From positions 17,854,001-17,918,000 of the forward strand of contig LR990050.1 in the NCBI GenBank assembly GCA_905147135.1: DNA of 64,000 nt, in the 5' to 3' direction. Source of the stretch: Blastobasis lacticolella. Its lineage: Eukaryota; Arthropoda; Insecta; Lepidoptera; Blastobasidae. The notes below the pieces were generated by a model that ran no database searches, was not told the origin of the DNA, and saw only the letters and a program-made list of their open reading frames with translations. Made by a program: the position numbers and the translations under genes. Position 1 is the stretch's first letter; each line of letters begins with the position of its first letter. Below, one piece after another: positions 1 to 10,560 of this stretch.

Positions 1-833
1 TTCCCGAAATTAAATCTGGTTCCATGTGTAAGCATTAGATCATTTTACGCGGACTAAGTTGCCGACGAAAATTGTCGATCAAGTGTCGATCAAATTTGGC
101 GATCAAGTAATTACAGTGGAGAGAAAAGTGAATTCTTTTAGATGTGTATTTGGCGAAATAAAGTTTTGTTTGTCGATATCTAATTTCTGAAACCATCTAC
201 TATATATACCGCAAGTATTCTCGGAACATATCCAATTGTATTCATTTTCTTACTGGGGAATCCCGAAACCCAATCTGTGAGCGTTTTGCAACAGTTTCCT
301 TAGATTACTTGGAATCAAAGCAATTTTCGTTCGTCACCGGGCGCGGATGCCACTGACAGCTCCATTTGTCTCAAGTACGTCCGTAGCTACATAAGTTCGT
401 CTTCAGCATTGGAGCGAAAATGATTACAAGTTGCTAAAATACCTTGGGAAGGGCGACGGATTCGAAGGGAAAATCAGTTTTTCGATGATATATAAACATT
501 AAAGTGTTTGCAGGATATCAGTTATTTAAATTCATGTAATTATTGAAGTGCCTTGAATTTTTTTTTTGTTATTAGGTTAAAGCTGTTACTACTTATTTTG
601 TTACCTATTATCGGCTTGACATTGATGTTTGTGACGTCCTTAAACAAAGAAGCTGTGACTGACGGATGTATCAAAGCGCAGCTAAATTGACTCGATCAAC
701 GGATCGAGATGATATTTAGCATGCAGATGTCTATTATAAGATAGGCATCCAGATGAAATTTAACTGTTACTGTATGAGAAACACAAAACCGGATCGAAGC
801 AGAAACTATTTGTAAACTAATACATGCTAATAC
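1..833. other. Non-coding stretch with one short SINE-A scrap
   Basis: I see no gene. Positions about 93-122 carry gatcaagtaattacagtgga, which also occurs in antisense SINE-A copies (compare 48056-48123), so a small SINE-A scrap may lie here. The rest is AT-rich and unrecognised. Confidence 0.4.
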
Positions 834-937
834 GCATTGGCGATACTCTTGGTGTTGCTAATGGCTATAGGCAGTGGTGACCACTTTCCATCAGGTGGCC
901 CCGCTTGCCTGTTTGCCTACCGTATGACATAAAAAAA
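834..937 (+). mobile_element. Tail-C retroelement 3' end
   Basis: This block (gcattggcgatactctt, then ccatcaggtggcc and cgtatgacataaaaaaa) recurs at 47567, 51871, 33117 (plus strand) and at 21583, 32085, 42840 (minus strand). The terminal A run marks it as the 3' end of a reverse-transcribed element, 5'-truncated here to about 100 bp. Confidence 0.75.
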
Positions 938-2194
938 CAATACGAGCGTCAACTTGAGATGGGATAGTCAGTAGATCGTAAGAGATTTCTCCGTTTATAG
1001 GTCAATATATTATGTTGTATACCTACATTATTTGAATGAGGAAGTATTAACGTCCCAAATGGTTCATAAGAACATTGCCTCGCCGGACTACAATACAAAG
1101 CACTTCGGCTTTTAGCCCCGGGTACGGCAGAAGGCGGAATGAAAAATTTATATTTTCCCACCGAACCGGGTATTTGTATTATCGTGGTTGCTTTTAGTAT
1201 TCGTGGCCTTCGATTTTCAGTATATACATAAGTTTTTAAAGAACTGCATCTCCATGCTGAGCTGGATTTTACTTTAAAATGTTGGTTACATTTTCTTCCT
1301 CATATTTGCCTTTAAACAGCCATTTTACATCGATTCCTGGCTCACAATGTAAAATAAACATCCATTAAAGCACGAGTTCCCGACCATAGACTACCAGCCC
1401 CCAATGTACCCAACAACTGTGGTGCAACTGCTTGCAAACAGTTTAAATGTGAAAGTTCGACAAAGACTTTTGGAGATATTACAGACCTATCTATATTAAA
1501 CACGAACTCGTAGTTTCATAATAATATTATTTAATATTAGGCTGTTTGGCGGTTTTATCAATGCTTTTAATAGCCCACCAGAAGTAGGTATGAGAAAATA
1601 TTGTGTTTTATGATTATATTTAATTTGTCTCTCATCCGTGTATTGAAACACTGAACCTTGTAAGCATTCGTAAAAATACTTGAATCATGACAACACACCA
1701 TATAAAGTTCGTTTCAATAGTTATCTTCGAAAGTTTAATATGCCTACGTTATATTAAACCACATTATTAAATTATTCAACCTCTAAATTGTGTTCAGTTG
1801 ACTCTTTAACCTTTAAATCTGACATTCTGACACATTTCATGCTTAAAATGATAAAATGACAATGCTTGAAATGATTAAATTCGTAGAACTGAAGGTGAGT
1901 GGACTTTCAAAGGACAACTTTTGACCTACCTCCAAATGTCATTGCCGTGATTTAAACGATTTGGGAATCATTAACTTATTATAATCGCTAGTGTATTGAA
2001 GTATTTGATTAAAATAGTTTAAATCGTTGTCCGTGGCAGCCTTGACGTGAGAGACATAAATAAATTAAGTTTATTACACATAAACTGATGACACGATAAG
2101 TACATTCAAATTGCATAATGTGTCGCTACCCGTGCCATGGTAAAACGTGCAAAGGGATCACTCAGCGTATGCCATGGCTGGTGCTATGGCGCTG
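938..2194. other. Non-coding stretch
   Basis: AT-rich. A 70-codon minus-strand open stretch at 949-1161 has no motif I recognise and is not called as a gene. No repeat family shared with the rest of the window was noticed. Confidence 0.4.
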
Positions 2195-2290
2195 GTTTTC
2201 AGTGCGCCCTACGACATCGCGGATAAGATTGAAGAGGCTTGCCTACGCTGGCTTGATCATGTGCTGCGTAAACCCTGGGGATACGTGAGA
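2195..2290 (+). pseudogene. LINE reverse transcriptase C-terminal scrap
   Basis: Read from 2210 the frame gives YD then IADKIEEACLRWLDHVLR then KPWGYV. This is the motif IADKMREARLRWxGHVxRR found near the C terminus of many insect LINE polymerases, just after the reverse transcriptase domain. Only about 30 codons survive. The frame runs into the (AAAT)n tail of the adjacent antisense SINE-B. It is a relic with no expected function. Confidence 0.65.
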
Positions 2291-2689
2291 AATAAATAAA
2301 TAAATAAAAAATAAAATATTCGTGGACAAATTCACACAGCGCCATCTAGCCCCAAACTAAGCAAAGCTTGTGCTATGGGTGCTAGATAACTGATAAACTA
2401 CTTAAATACTTTTAAATACTTACTTACTGCGCTGGCGCAGCGATCCAAAGTGGATCTTGGCCTCCGACACCAGAGATGGCCACCTCTCCCTATCCTGCGC
2501 CATCTCCTGTCAATCGAGGATTCCTAGTGCAGTGGGACTTTTAAATACATACTTATTATACATAGAACACCCAGACCCGTAATAGAAATTAAAATTCATC
2601 ATTTCAATTTCTGCTCGGCCGGAAATCGAACCCGGGACTTCTTGCGTGGCAGACCGTGGCATGTTGACCACTGAACCACTCAGGTCGTC
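2285..2689 (-). mobile_element. SINE-B, full length with nested insertion
   Basis: On the minus strand the element starts with a tRNA-like head (cgacctgagtggttcagtgg, later cgggttcgatttccgg, a B-box match). It continues through the conserved body (ctagcacccat, gcgctgtgtgaatttgtcc) and ends in (ATTT)n/AAAT-type tail at 2285-2310. The head resembles tRNA-Gly(GCC): tctgccacgcaag and the T arm are close to that tRNA. A 117-bp foreign segment (2420-2536) splits the body. Confidence 0.85.
2420..2536 (-). mobile_element. RTE-like LINE 3' end nested in SINE-B
   Basis: The segment is flanked by the 12-bp direct repeat acttttaaatac (2408-2419 and 2537-2548), a target-site duplication. Its minus strand reads ILD, stop, then QEMAQDRERWPSLVSEAKIH, then FGSLRQRSK and a stop: a typical LINE polymerase C terminus. 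A TGA stands where the family probably has Trp (inference). The 3' end is a short (GTAA)n run rather than poly(A), as in RTE/CR1-type elements. Confidence 0.8.
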
Positions 2690-2949
2690 AATAGGTCGCA
2701 GGTTAGAGAGAAGTAACAGGGAAAGAGACGGATACGACAGTCAACGGTTTAGGTTGTGAGTAGCTCAGTATACCAACGACTGAGTAAAGTGTAAGAGAGC
2801 AGGAGCAGGAAAGCAAACTCTGGCAAAAGCCAGAATGAAACCACTCGGATGATGATTTGAAATGACCGTTTGAATTGTTGTCTACGGATTTTTTAAATAT
2901 TTTGTTGTACCTTCTGTTATTTTGTGTTATTTTAATAGCAGCTACCTAT

Positions 2950-3224
2950 ATGGGCCGTGTGGTTTCCGGCAGAATAGAATAGTATCAAATCAAACCGTTA
3001 CACTATAGGATGTCGTACATGGTGTCGTACGAGGCAAAAAATCTAGTTTTCGTCAGCTTGTAAATGGGCAGCAGCGTTTTCCATTGTTATATTTATATAA
3101 CTGCGATCTCCAACCAAGCTCCAACCATCTCCTGCCAAGCGTGGAGATTATAGCAATAACTTTCCGTGCATGGATGAGTCTCTTAGTCCTGCAGTAGACT
3201 GTTATGGGCTGTGATGATGACGAT
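2950..3224 (+). mobile_element. Tail-F LINE 3' end
   Basis: Starts tgggccgtgtggtttccgg and ends cctgcagtagactgttatgg followed by gctgtgatgatgacg. The same order of blocks is present inverted at 53775-54047, and the last 60 bp at 49655. The (GAT)n end is a microsatellite tail of RTE-type LINEs. No open frame remains. Confidence 0.7.
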
Positions 3225-3640
3225 ATTTACAAAGCATGTTTGGGCTTCAATGCTTTAAGAGTTACGTTGGTACACGGTAGCGATAAAATGAACTGCATTT
3301 TTCTAGGTATAAATGACAAAATGGCAGCAAAAATGCGTCAGCGCTGCCTCCATAGATAACTTACTTAACGAACTTTACGAAAACTCCAACATTTTCTAGC
3401 GCCGTTGATAGATTTTGAATAAAAATCATATAAGACTAACATAATTATATTCAGAAACATTACTAGGAGGTCTCATAGAACTCACGAACGTACAGAATAA
3501 CACTACTTAACTAGACTAAAAATACTTGAGTGGCGATGCGTCCGTCAAAATAAACGAAGTATTATATGTTCTCAAAATATTGAACTGTAGTATTAACTAC
3601 GTACCTACGTAGTATTAATTGTAGGTACGAAGACTAAGGT
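3225..3640. other. Non-coding stretch
   Basis: AT-rich and unrecognised; nothing noticed. Confidence 0.4.
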
Positions 3641-3905
3641 AAATAATAATAAATAATAAATAAATATTCGTGGACAAATTCACACAGCGCCATCTAGCCC
3701 CAAACTAAGCAAAGCTTGTACTATGGGTGCTAGATAACTGATATACTACTTATATAGTTTTTAAATACATACTTATTATACACAGAACACCCAGACCCGT
3801 AACAGAAATTAAAATTCATCATTTCAATTTCTGCCCGGCCGGGAATCGAACCCGGGACCTCTTGCGTGGCAGACCGGCATGTTGACCATTGAACCACTCA
3901 GGTCG
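3641..3905 (-). mobile_element. SINE-B, full length
   Basis: A clean copy of about 250 bp plus tail. It has the tRNA-Gly-like head with ggttcgattcccggccggg, the body blocks aattttaatttctgttacgg and ctagcacccatagtacaag, and an AAT/AAAT-rich tail at 3641-3665. It lacks the insertion seen at 2420 and is a good reference copy. Confidence 0.88.
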
Positions 3906-5364
3906 GTTAGCTAGCCATATAAGTAGCCTGGCAACATTAGTTTCTTCACTAGAAACCACGACCCCTTTTCACGGTAAACCGACTCACATTTCATGAAAAT
4001 CTGGTAGATCTTGATATGACGGTTACTCTAGACAAATTGGTGTCACGGACAGCCGAGGTTTTTGCTACAAGACTAATGTATCTCTGCCAAAATTAGCAAT
4101 GTTTATCGAAGGATGTTATTGTCAAGGATGTCATCTCATCAAAGAAGCGATATTATGTCAATAAGTGCACAACATATGCTTTATTGTTTATACAAGAATT
4201 TACTAAGATGAACCTTAAGAGGTGCAGGGAGCGCACTCGGGAAACACTCCTTTTAAGATAGTTTATAGAGGCAGGAGGTGATTGATTTCCCGGGCCAATA
4301 AAAATTTAAATAAATTAGATATTTTGTCATTTATTCATTGGAAGTGAAATGGAAATGGGATGGGCTTACTTGTAGAATTAGAAAATCACTATTTTTGTAG
4401 GGGTATTATACTTAGACTCCATAGAATCTTTAGAATTACCCCTTAGAGTGAATCGGTTCACAAAAATTACGATAATACCTACTAAAATGCTAGAATGTTA
4501 CAAATCTTACCGAAACAGAATCGGCACTTTCCGTCACAGACATACAAGCTGTTTTTGTTCAATCTTACTAATTGTTTTCTCCTGTATTAGTCGACAGTTT
4601 GGTTAGAATGCCAGCATCGCCTGTTCCTTTATTTATACTATGTGATTGCCTGTTAAAAAAAATTCTCTCTTGCCTTAAAATATCTAGGTCATACTGATTG
4701 GGTAACAGATTTCCAGAGACGTTGAGATGATTCCAAATGTTGAGATGTTATACAGAAGGTTTTGATAAAACGATTCGGTTCAACAGAAGCAAGCAAAATA
4801 ATATGTGAAAATATACGTGCAGAGTTTCGGATGAACCGTACTGAAGTGCCTTTAAAGGCAGTGCAATTGACATTTTTAAAGGTGAACGTGGACCGGAAAA
4901 TCAGGTCGACAAAATCAATTCACTCTGTAACTTTTGCTCTGTATTGCTCATTGTTGCATACTCCCACTAAGATATCTGACTTATTCTAAGCGAGTTTCTA
5001 TAAGCACGTCTCTAGCTACGTACAAATCATTATCAAGGGGAGATACCTACGGTAAACTTTGTGTAGTTATATTTCCATTGATTGTTTAGCTAGACGTTCG
5101 TCGCCTTGTGCACCCGTGAAAGTAGTATTGGTGCCGTTCAATACTAATATGAACCATAACTCCGAGGAGTAGGTACCTACTTCTAATCCTCTTGAATTGT
5201 CAACGATCGCAAGTTAGAACTTCGGACTATGCAAAGCGACTTTGACCAACAGTGTGAGATCGACTGACTGCACAATTTTCTTGTGAACCGATAAAATTAT
5301 TATTATTGACAGGATAAAGAGATTTATTTCAATTCGAAATTGATATACTCCTTCGTTTAATTTT
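3906..5364. other. Non-coding stretch
   Basis: No gene and no shared repeat recognised. A 75-codon open stretch at 4762-4989 has no known motif and is treated as chance. Confidence 0.4.
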
Positions 5365-5915
5365 ACTACGTCGGCGTAAAATTCGGTTATAACATTTCAG
5401 ACCCGTTCCCGCGGATACCACATTGGATTTTGGTATAAATTATAGCCTATCTACTGTTCTGGGCTAAAAGCTATAAATAATCATCTTGGCGTTAATGTCC
5501 CGGTTGTGCTCTCGCGCACGAGGGCCCGGGATCCGCTTTGACCATGATCCAGGATTTGGCTCGTCAGGTAATTACAGTGGAGCGAATGCCATCCATGACC
5601 CTGCTACCAGGGGAACCTGACCAGATTGGATCATGGTCACACATCCAGACGCCTGAATGTGCAGGTTTCATCACGATGTATTCCCTTACCGTAAGAGCAT
5701 CAGCACCGAACATAACTCAGAAAATAGTCATCGGTACATGTCCGGAGCGGGATTCGAACCCGGTACCTCTCGCTTACGAGTCGGAAACCCTAACCGCTCG
5801 GCCACCGACTTAAAGCTTTATTTCTAATTAATTTTATATAAATCCGTTGAATCTTTTTATGTGAACGAGTAACAAACATCCAAACATACATCTATGCTTA
5901 GAAATATTAATAATA
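5365..5915 (+). mobile_element. Helitron-like DNA repeat split by a SINE-A
   Basis: Blocks cccgttcccgcgga and attatagcctatctactgtt lie before the SINE; aaatccgttgaatc and gagtaacaaacatcca lie after it. I know this order from a widespread lepidopteran Helitron-type repeat. The SINE-A at 5478-5809 separates the halves and is bordered by aaagctata / aaagcttta, a plausible 9-bp target duplication with one mismatch. Confidence 0.55.
5478..5809 (-). mobile_element. SINE-A, full length
   Basis: The minus strand opens gtcggtggccgagcggttag (RNA polymerase III A box) and has gggttcgaatcccgc (B box) about 45 bases further on. The body follows (tgatgaaacctgcacattc, cctggtagcagggtc, cacaaccgggacattaacgc) and the end is ccaagatgattattt. 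Internal Pol III promoters make such copies potentially transcribable; nothing shows that this one is. Its direct flanks are described with the host repeat at 5365-5915. Confidence 0.85.
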
Positions 5916-6264
5916 GATTTGCAATAATATAAACTGAGACGCAAACTAATAACATTCTCAGCAAAAACTGTAGCACAACAAAATCCAATATAATAACACA
6001 ATTATGTAACAAAATTATCTCGTCGAGGTAAGGGTAGTTCCAAGGGTATTCCGAAGTTCGGGTGAAATCTTATAACTTTTACACGGGTCGGGTACTGGGA
6101 TGCAATAACGCGCGGTACGAAACTACAAAGTAATTTACACCAGCTTATTAAAGAGTAAACCGTGCTAACCCGACCGTTTCAGAGAAACGTGGTTAATATT
6201 CGGGGAATTTGTAAGCCTTATAGTAATACGTGGGTAACGTGTTTTGGATTGGAACGGGACGCGA
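5916..6264. other. Non-coding stretch
   Basis: AT-rich, no gene or shared repeat noticed. Confidence 0.35.
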
Positions 6265-6488
6265 GCGTCGGAGGCGTAGTGGCAAGCGAGAGGTACCCAG
6301 TTTGATCCCCAGTGCCAACATGTACCAATGACTTTTCTAAGTTATGTGCATAAGTAGCACTAACCGATGCTCTTACGGCGAGGGAAAACATGAAGAAACC
6401 TGCACATTTAGGCGACTGAATGTGTAACCGTGATCCAATCTCGTCAGGTTCCCATGTTATCAATATCACGGAGGTCAGGTGGTAGTCC
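6265..6488 (+). mobile_element. SINE-A, internally deleted and 3'-truncated
   Basis: The head is scrambled (gcgtcggaggcgtagtgg; part of the tRNA region is missing). The body blocks caatgacttttctaagttat, gaaacctgcacatttaggcg and gatccaatctcgtcaggttc are clear. Homology fades near 6488, before the 3' end. Confidence 0.7.
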
Positions 6489-6504
6489 CGCTAACTAACT
6501 GGCA

Positions 6505-6655
6505 GTTACGTGCGGAAAATCTGAATTTTGTGGTCATTTTTCCTATGTGTTAATCGGGGAATTAGTTAAGCTACGGCACTGCAAAATTTCATCAATATTC
6601 GTTGAGCAGTTTTAAGCGAAAGAGTAGCAAACGTCAATGCATAATTATCTACAAA
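6505..6655 (+). mobile_element. Helitron-like repeat fragment
   Basis: Contains caaaatttcatcaatattcg, gttgagcag and gcgaaagagtagcaaacg, matching the right half of the Helitron-like repeat at 5811-5915 in order. The ends are not visible. Confidence 0.4.
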
Positions 6656-6747
6656 TTAAAAAACTTACACGTAGTTAGACAAATAACACCAAGAAATCTT
6701 GTGTGTGTGTAATAGTTAAATAAATAATACAAGTTTGCAGTCCTAAG

Positions 6748-7414
6748 TACGACAATCTCTCGCCATTGACTTTCAATGGTGTGGTGCTTCCTTATACCGA
6801 AGTTGCGAAGAACCTAGGTATGTTTTTCGATTCGACACTATCATGGTCCTATCATGTCGCCCAGTAGAGCCGGAAAGTTTTCGCTGCGACGTCATCTCTC
6901 AAAAGATGGAAAATCCTGCTTCCCATCAAGATGAAGGTCAAGCTTGCGCGATCACACCTTCTTCCTATCCTAGATTATGCCGATGTTTGCTTTCTCGATA
7001 TCAACGAGGATCTCCTCAATAAACTCGAGCGCCTGCAAAACATCTGCATCCGGTTTGTGTATGGGTTGCGCAAGTTCGATCACGTCTCTGAATTTCGCGC
7101 TAAACTGAAGTGGCTTCCTGCGTCGAACCGAACATTTAATGTTGCTGCTTTACAAGGTTTTGTACGACCCCCGCTCCCCAAACTACCTCAGGGACAGTTT
7201 CAAATTTCAGAGGGTGGACCAGGTCCGGGACTTGCGCTCTATTTTTGACAATACGTTAAGGTCACCTTTTATAAGCTCTAAGTACTTTGGGGACTCGTTT
7301 ACAGTGAGGGCTGCTCATTTGTGGAACGAGTTGCCAAAGGATATTCGCCACGCAAAGTCACTTGCAACTTTTAAAACCAAGTTGCATGCCCATCTTCTCT
7401 CCGTTTGCAATTAG
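6748..7414 (+). pseudogene. CR1/Jockey-group LINE polymerase, C-terminal part, frameshifted
   Basis: Read in pieces, this matches the last ~215 residues of the intact polymerase at 12632-15538. It contains KNLGMFFDSTLSWSYHV, a TAG stop at about 6864, then HLLPILDYADVCFLDINEDL and LERLQNICIRFVYGLRKFDH. A frameshift near 7135 leads to a second frame with FTVRAAHLWNELPKDIR, ending at 7414. The intact copy has equivalent IVDYADVC, IYGLRKYDH and SLTAARLWNDLP motifs. The catalytic reverse transcriptase core is absent (5' truncation), so this is dead. Divergence from the intact copy suggests a related but different subfamily. Confidence 0.85.
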
Positions 7415-7733
7415 TTGACATTGTCCTCTGCCGACGATTTTATCATATTAATATGTACGTATATTATCTATGTATATTGTAGCCTATAGTGTGTATATTA
7501 GTATGTAAGTGTAAATTTTTAGCTTATAATATAGTAGTTTACCTAGATGATTAATGCTGTTTTTGTTGCTTGTCTGACTGATTTGTATCTTTTTCTCTTT
7601 CTAGACAAGGGTTGCCTGGAAGAGATCGCTTGAGATAAGGCCGCCTTTGCCCACAATCTTTAATAGACCTGTTAAATATTCTTTCCTGTAATTTTGTGTG
7701 CAATAAAGAGTACATCTATCTATCTATCTATAA
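7415..7733 (+). mobile_element. 3' UTR and (ATCT)n tail of the same LINE
   Basis: The UTR runs to caataaagagtac (an AATAAA signal) followed by about five ATCT units at 7713-7732. The tetranucleotide tail instead of poly(A) parallels the (AAAT)n tail of the intact element at 12281 and is usual for CR1-group LINEs. Confidence 0.75.
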
Positions 7734-7878
7734 ATTAATAAAAAACACAAAAAATTTTAACCACGCACTGCATCATTTTTAACCCCCATCGAAAAAAGAG
7801 GGGTGTAATAAGTTTAACGTGTGTGTTTGAGTATCTGTAACTCTATGTATTTGTGTACCTGTCTGTAGCTCCCGAAAG

Positions 7879-8683
7879 GATGAACGTAGGCTCTGTGGGT
7901 TTCTTGCCGTTTCTTTCCCCCACGGAGAACCACCTTGGAAGCGGCGTTAATTTTCCTTCCTCTCCCACACATGGTGTCTCCTGTCTGCGCTAGGGTAGGG
8001 GTAGGGTAGTAGTTAGAGTAGGGGAAGGGTAGGGTAGGAGTAGGATAGCGGTAAGGTAGTACAGGGTGGTGTAGGGGTAAGATAGTGGTAGGGTCGGGGT
8101 AAGATAGTGGTAGGGTAGGGGTAAGGTAGTGGTAGGGTAGGGGTAAGGTAGTGGTAGGGTAGGGGTAAGGTAGTGGTAGGGTAGGGTTAAGGCAATGGTA
8201 GGATAGGGTAGGGGTAAGGTAGCGATAGGGTTGGGATAGGATAGAGTAGGGTGGGAGCGACTACCTATCACATGCAGCATGTGTGATGCACGCTCACCTA
8301 AAAGTCTGTCTGGCGGTGGCGTGGGGGCCGGGTCGTTCTTTTCCCTCAAATATGGTTGAATTGGACGATGGCTGGGCCCTGCGTTATACTCGTTAACGGG
8401 TGCTACCTTGGTGAACTGGCTTACTCTTGCTGTAGTTTTAGGTGGTTTTTCTTAATTATACTAGACATACCTATATAATAGTATATAGCGTTCCGGCTCT
8501 GCCTGGCATTGTCGAGCACGGTTCGGTCGTGGTTGGCGAGGGATACGTTTATCTACGGCCATAGGGCAGTCAGCGTGTCACTGTGTGTTTCCATCCTACT
8601 TTCCTACCCCCTCCTTTTTGACGATTGAAAGAGATATTTAATGTCTTAATCAATAAAGAAATTTTGAATTTTGAATTTTGATG
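7879..8683 (+). mobile_element. LINE 3' end with internal minisatellite
   Basis: Begins gtaggctctgtgggtttc, includes the G-rich minisatellite at 7990-8262, and ends cctggcattgtcgagcacgg through gacgattgaaagagatattt to an AATAAAG then TTTTGAA-type repeated tail. The last 187 bp are repeated at 54909-55096. The repeated attttgaa tail at 8657-8683 identifies it as a reverse-transcribed 3' end. Confidence 0.65.
7990..8262. repeat. G-rich minisatellite, GGTAGGGTAGGGGTAA-type units
   Basis: About a dozen imperfect copies of a ~22-bp unit (ggtagtggtagggtaggggt plus two bases) run through this block. The minus strand has an open frame across it only because the unit lacks stops there; it is not a gene. 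Similar short G/C-rich blocks lie at 43205-43300 and 49450-49500. Confidence 0.85.
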
Positions 8684-8780
8684 GACCGAGGTGGATGCGG
8701 TTTCTATTTGAAAGCCAGTTTAATCGAAGTGACTTTTAGTTGTGTCATTAAATCAGTTCAGTAGTTTAGATTTTTTTTTT

Positions 8781-9813
8781 TATAATATTTTATAATAATT
8801 GTGTATAATCAGTCTAAACTGACTTATCTTATTTAGTTATGGAAATTATATATTTAAATGGACAATGTGCAGCAGTATTCGTTGAAATTCACATTCTATG
8901 TGTTTCTTATATAATTCTCGACATCTCTACACAATATACGTAGCGTGATCGATACGGCAAGTCGTGATTTTGAGCATTGTTTGTTAACCAAATAAGACAA
9001 GTCTGTTTAAACAAATCATACGTAAACTCGGTCGGCGTTATCCGACATTTCTATCGCGTAGGTTATTAAAGCATGTCACAGGGTCAAACTGGAAAACGTT
9101 CAATATTCGGAGGTTTATTTGCTTTCTACTGCCTAATATGTGTAGTGTGTCGCGAATTGGTTATTTATCGGCTGCGATTTAATCGTGTCGCTCGACAAGT
9201 TGTTGAGTTATGCGAGTGCAGTGTCGAGTTCAAATTTGTATACACAGTGTTTGTACAAAGTGCCTACTGCGAGTAATATGCGCGCATATATATGGTCAGT
9301 AGTTCAATTTGAGTATTTCAACCGTAAATATATGTATTAAACTGCTGTTAAACTTTGAAATGAACTCATAAATACAAAAATAGATAAATTGATTGTATTT
9401 TTGCTACTTTAGAGTATCATCAGTTTAAACAAATTCTGTATTTGAATCACAAAATGCAGCAAGTTAAAACTAGTCGCTATGGTAAACCTTAGCGACTAAA
9501 TTGTAACAGTATGGAGCGGCTTGGTCGCTTTAATGCTCAAGCTCTTTTAATAAAGATCAAAAAATTATTGCTTTACTGTAGGGCGAATTGAGCACACACG
9601 GACGGTAAGCCGCTTGCATAACGGCAATCAATGAAACACTTTTTTCGTTTTACATTTTTATTTCATTTTAACGAACTTTAATCCACCATTTCCACCACTG
9701 TCCAGCCAGAATCCACAGCGGCGAACACATACAGAACCTGAGTTTAGACACTCAGGCACGCCTGAGAACAAGTTATTACTTGTCTTGGAACCCACAACAA
9801 ATTGAATTAAGAA
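8781..9813. other. Non-coding stretch
   Basis: No gene recognised. A 67-codon open stretch at 9073-9276 has no recognisable motif. A small hairpin (agtcgctatggtaaaccttagcgact) sits near 9472-9497. Confidence 0.35.
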
Positions 9814-9935
9814 GTCATCATCATCATCATATCAGCCAGAAGACGGCCCACTGCTGGGCAAGGCAAAATGGCCGGTCCTGTGCTTTCCGCATCCAGCTGG
9901 TACCTGCGATCTTTACCAGGTCGTCAGTCCACCTA
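9814..9935 (-). pseudogene. RTE-like LINE polymerase C terminus and (ATG)n tail
   Basis: The minus strand reads RWTDDLVKIAGTSWMRKAQD, then after a short damaged stretch AQQWAVFW, a stop and a (GATGAT)n run. RWTDDLxxxAGxxWMxxAQDR...WRSLGEAYVQQWT is the standard C terminus of a common insect RTE-type polymerase, so both protein end and tail agree. Only about 35 codons remain. Confidence 0.75.
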
Positions 9936-9967
9936 TTAAGAAGTAACAGGAATAGGAAAGATAACAT

Positions 9968-10147
9968 TTTTTTATACCACTAATGTGCCGAACAAGCTTG
10001 CCTGATGGTAAGCAGTCACCGCAGCCTATGGACGTATGCAATGCCAGGGGCATCACCCACGCGTTGCCGACCCTGTAAAAACCTTTTAACCCCTTTCTTG
10101 AAGAACTCCATGCTGTACTCTGCAGATAGTTGTTCCGTTTTCACCCC
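9968..10147 (-). mobile_element. Tail-D LINE 3' end with polymerase C terminus
   Basis: The plus strand starts with tttttttataccac, so the poly(A) end is on the minus strand. The minus strand reads YSMEFFKKGVKRFLQGRQRV, GDAPGIAYVHRLR and a stop, the same as the C terminus at 11383-11742. A further copy of the untranslated end lies at 33600. Confidence 0.7.
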
Positions 10148-10472
10148 TCAAAAAGCGACGACAGTTTAAAACAAAATAGGTATAGGTCAATATTATTAGA
10201 TGCAGCTAGCGTGATGGGCACCTTTGCGCTGGGAGCGGTCAGGGGTGGTTTTTTGGCTGACAAAGTCATTTGTTAAATTATCATTAAGTTTTTAGAGCAT
10301 ATTTGTTAAAGTTGTAATAGTTTTGACATGTAATTTTGACATCGTATTATTTTATTTTTATGACTTCAATAAAAAATCTAATAAATTTGAATATATATTA
10401 ACAAAAAAAAAACTCCATTTATGGTCCTACGCGCCGAACTTTGTACAGTGCAGTAGAGAGTTTTATCCATTT
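10148..10472. other. Non-coding stretch
   Basis: AT-rich, nothing recognised. Confidence 0.35.
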
Positions 10473-10560
10473 CATCCATCACCATTATCATTAACAGTCT
10501 TTACAGTCCACTGCTGGATTTTAGCCTTCCATACATCAATGGAGGGTTTAGCCACCATCA
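10473..10560 (-). mobile_element. Tail-F-like LINE 3' fragment
   Basis: Contains catcaccattatcatta then gtccactgctggatttt on the plus strand: inverse of a (GAT)n tail and of the ccagcagtggac block seen in RTE-type 3' ends. Degenerate. Confidence 0.45.

Larger units (their letters stand above)
7778..8780 (+). mobile_element. DNA repeat (cccccatcgaaaaaagagggg) split by a LINE end
   Basis: Left part 7778-7878 (acccccatcgaaaaaagagg to ctcccgaaaggatga), right part 8684-8780 (gaccgaggtggatgcggttt, tatttgaaagccagttt). An uninterrupted relative lies at 46640-46885 with the same order of blocks. The pieces are separated by the ~800-bp retroelement insertion at 7879-8683. Confidence 0.6.

Noticed and set aside
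3830..3905. A tRNA-Gly gene on the minus strand
   Set aside because: Similarity to tRNA-Gly(GCC) is clear, but it is the head of SINE-B and the acceptor stem does not close.
7990..8349. 119-codon minus-strand frame rich in Pro, Leu, Tyr and Thr
   Set aside because: It is the translation of a G-rich minisatellite whose unit lacks stops in that frame.
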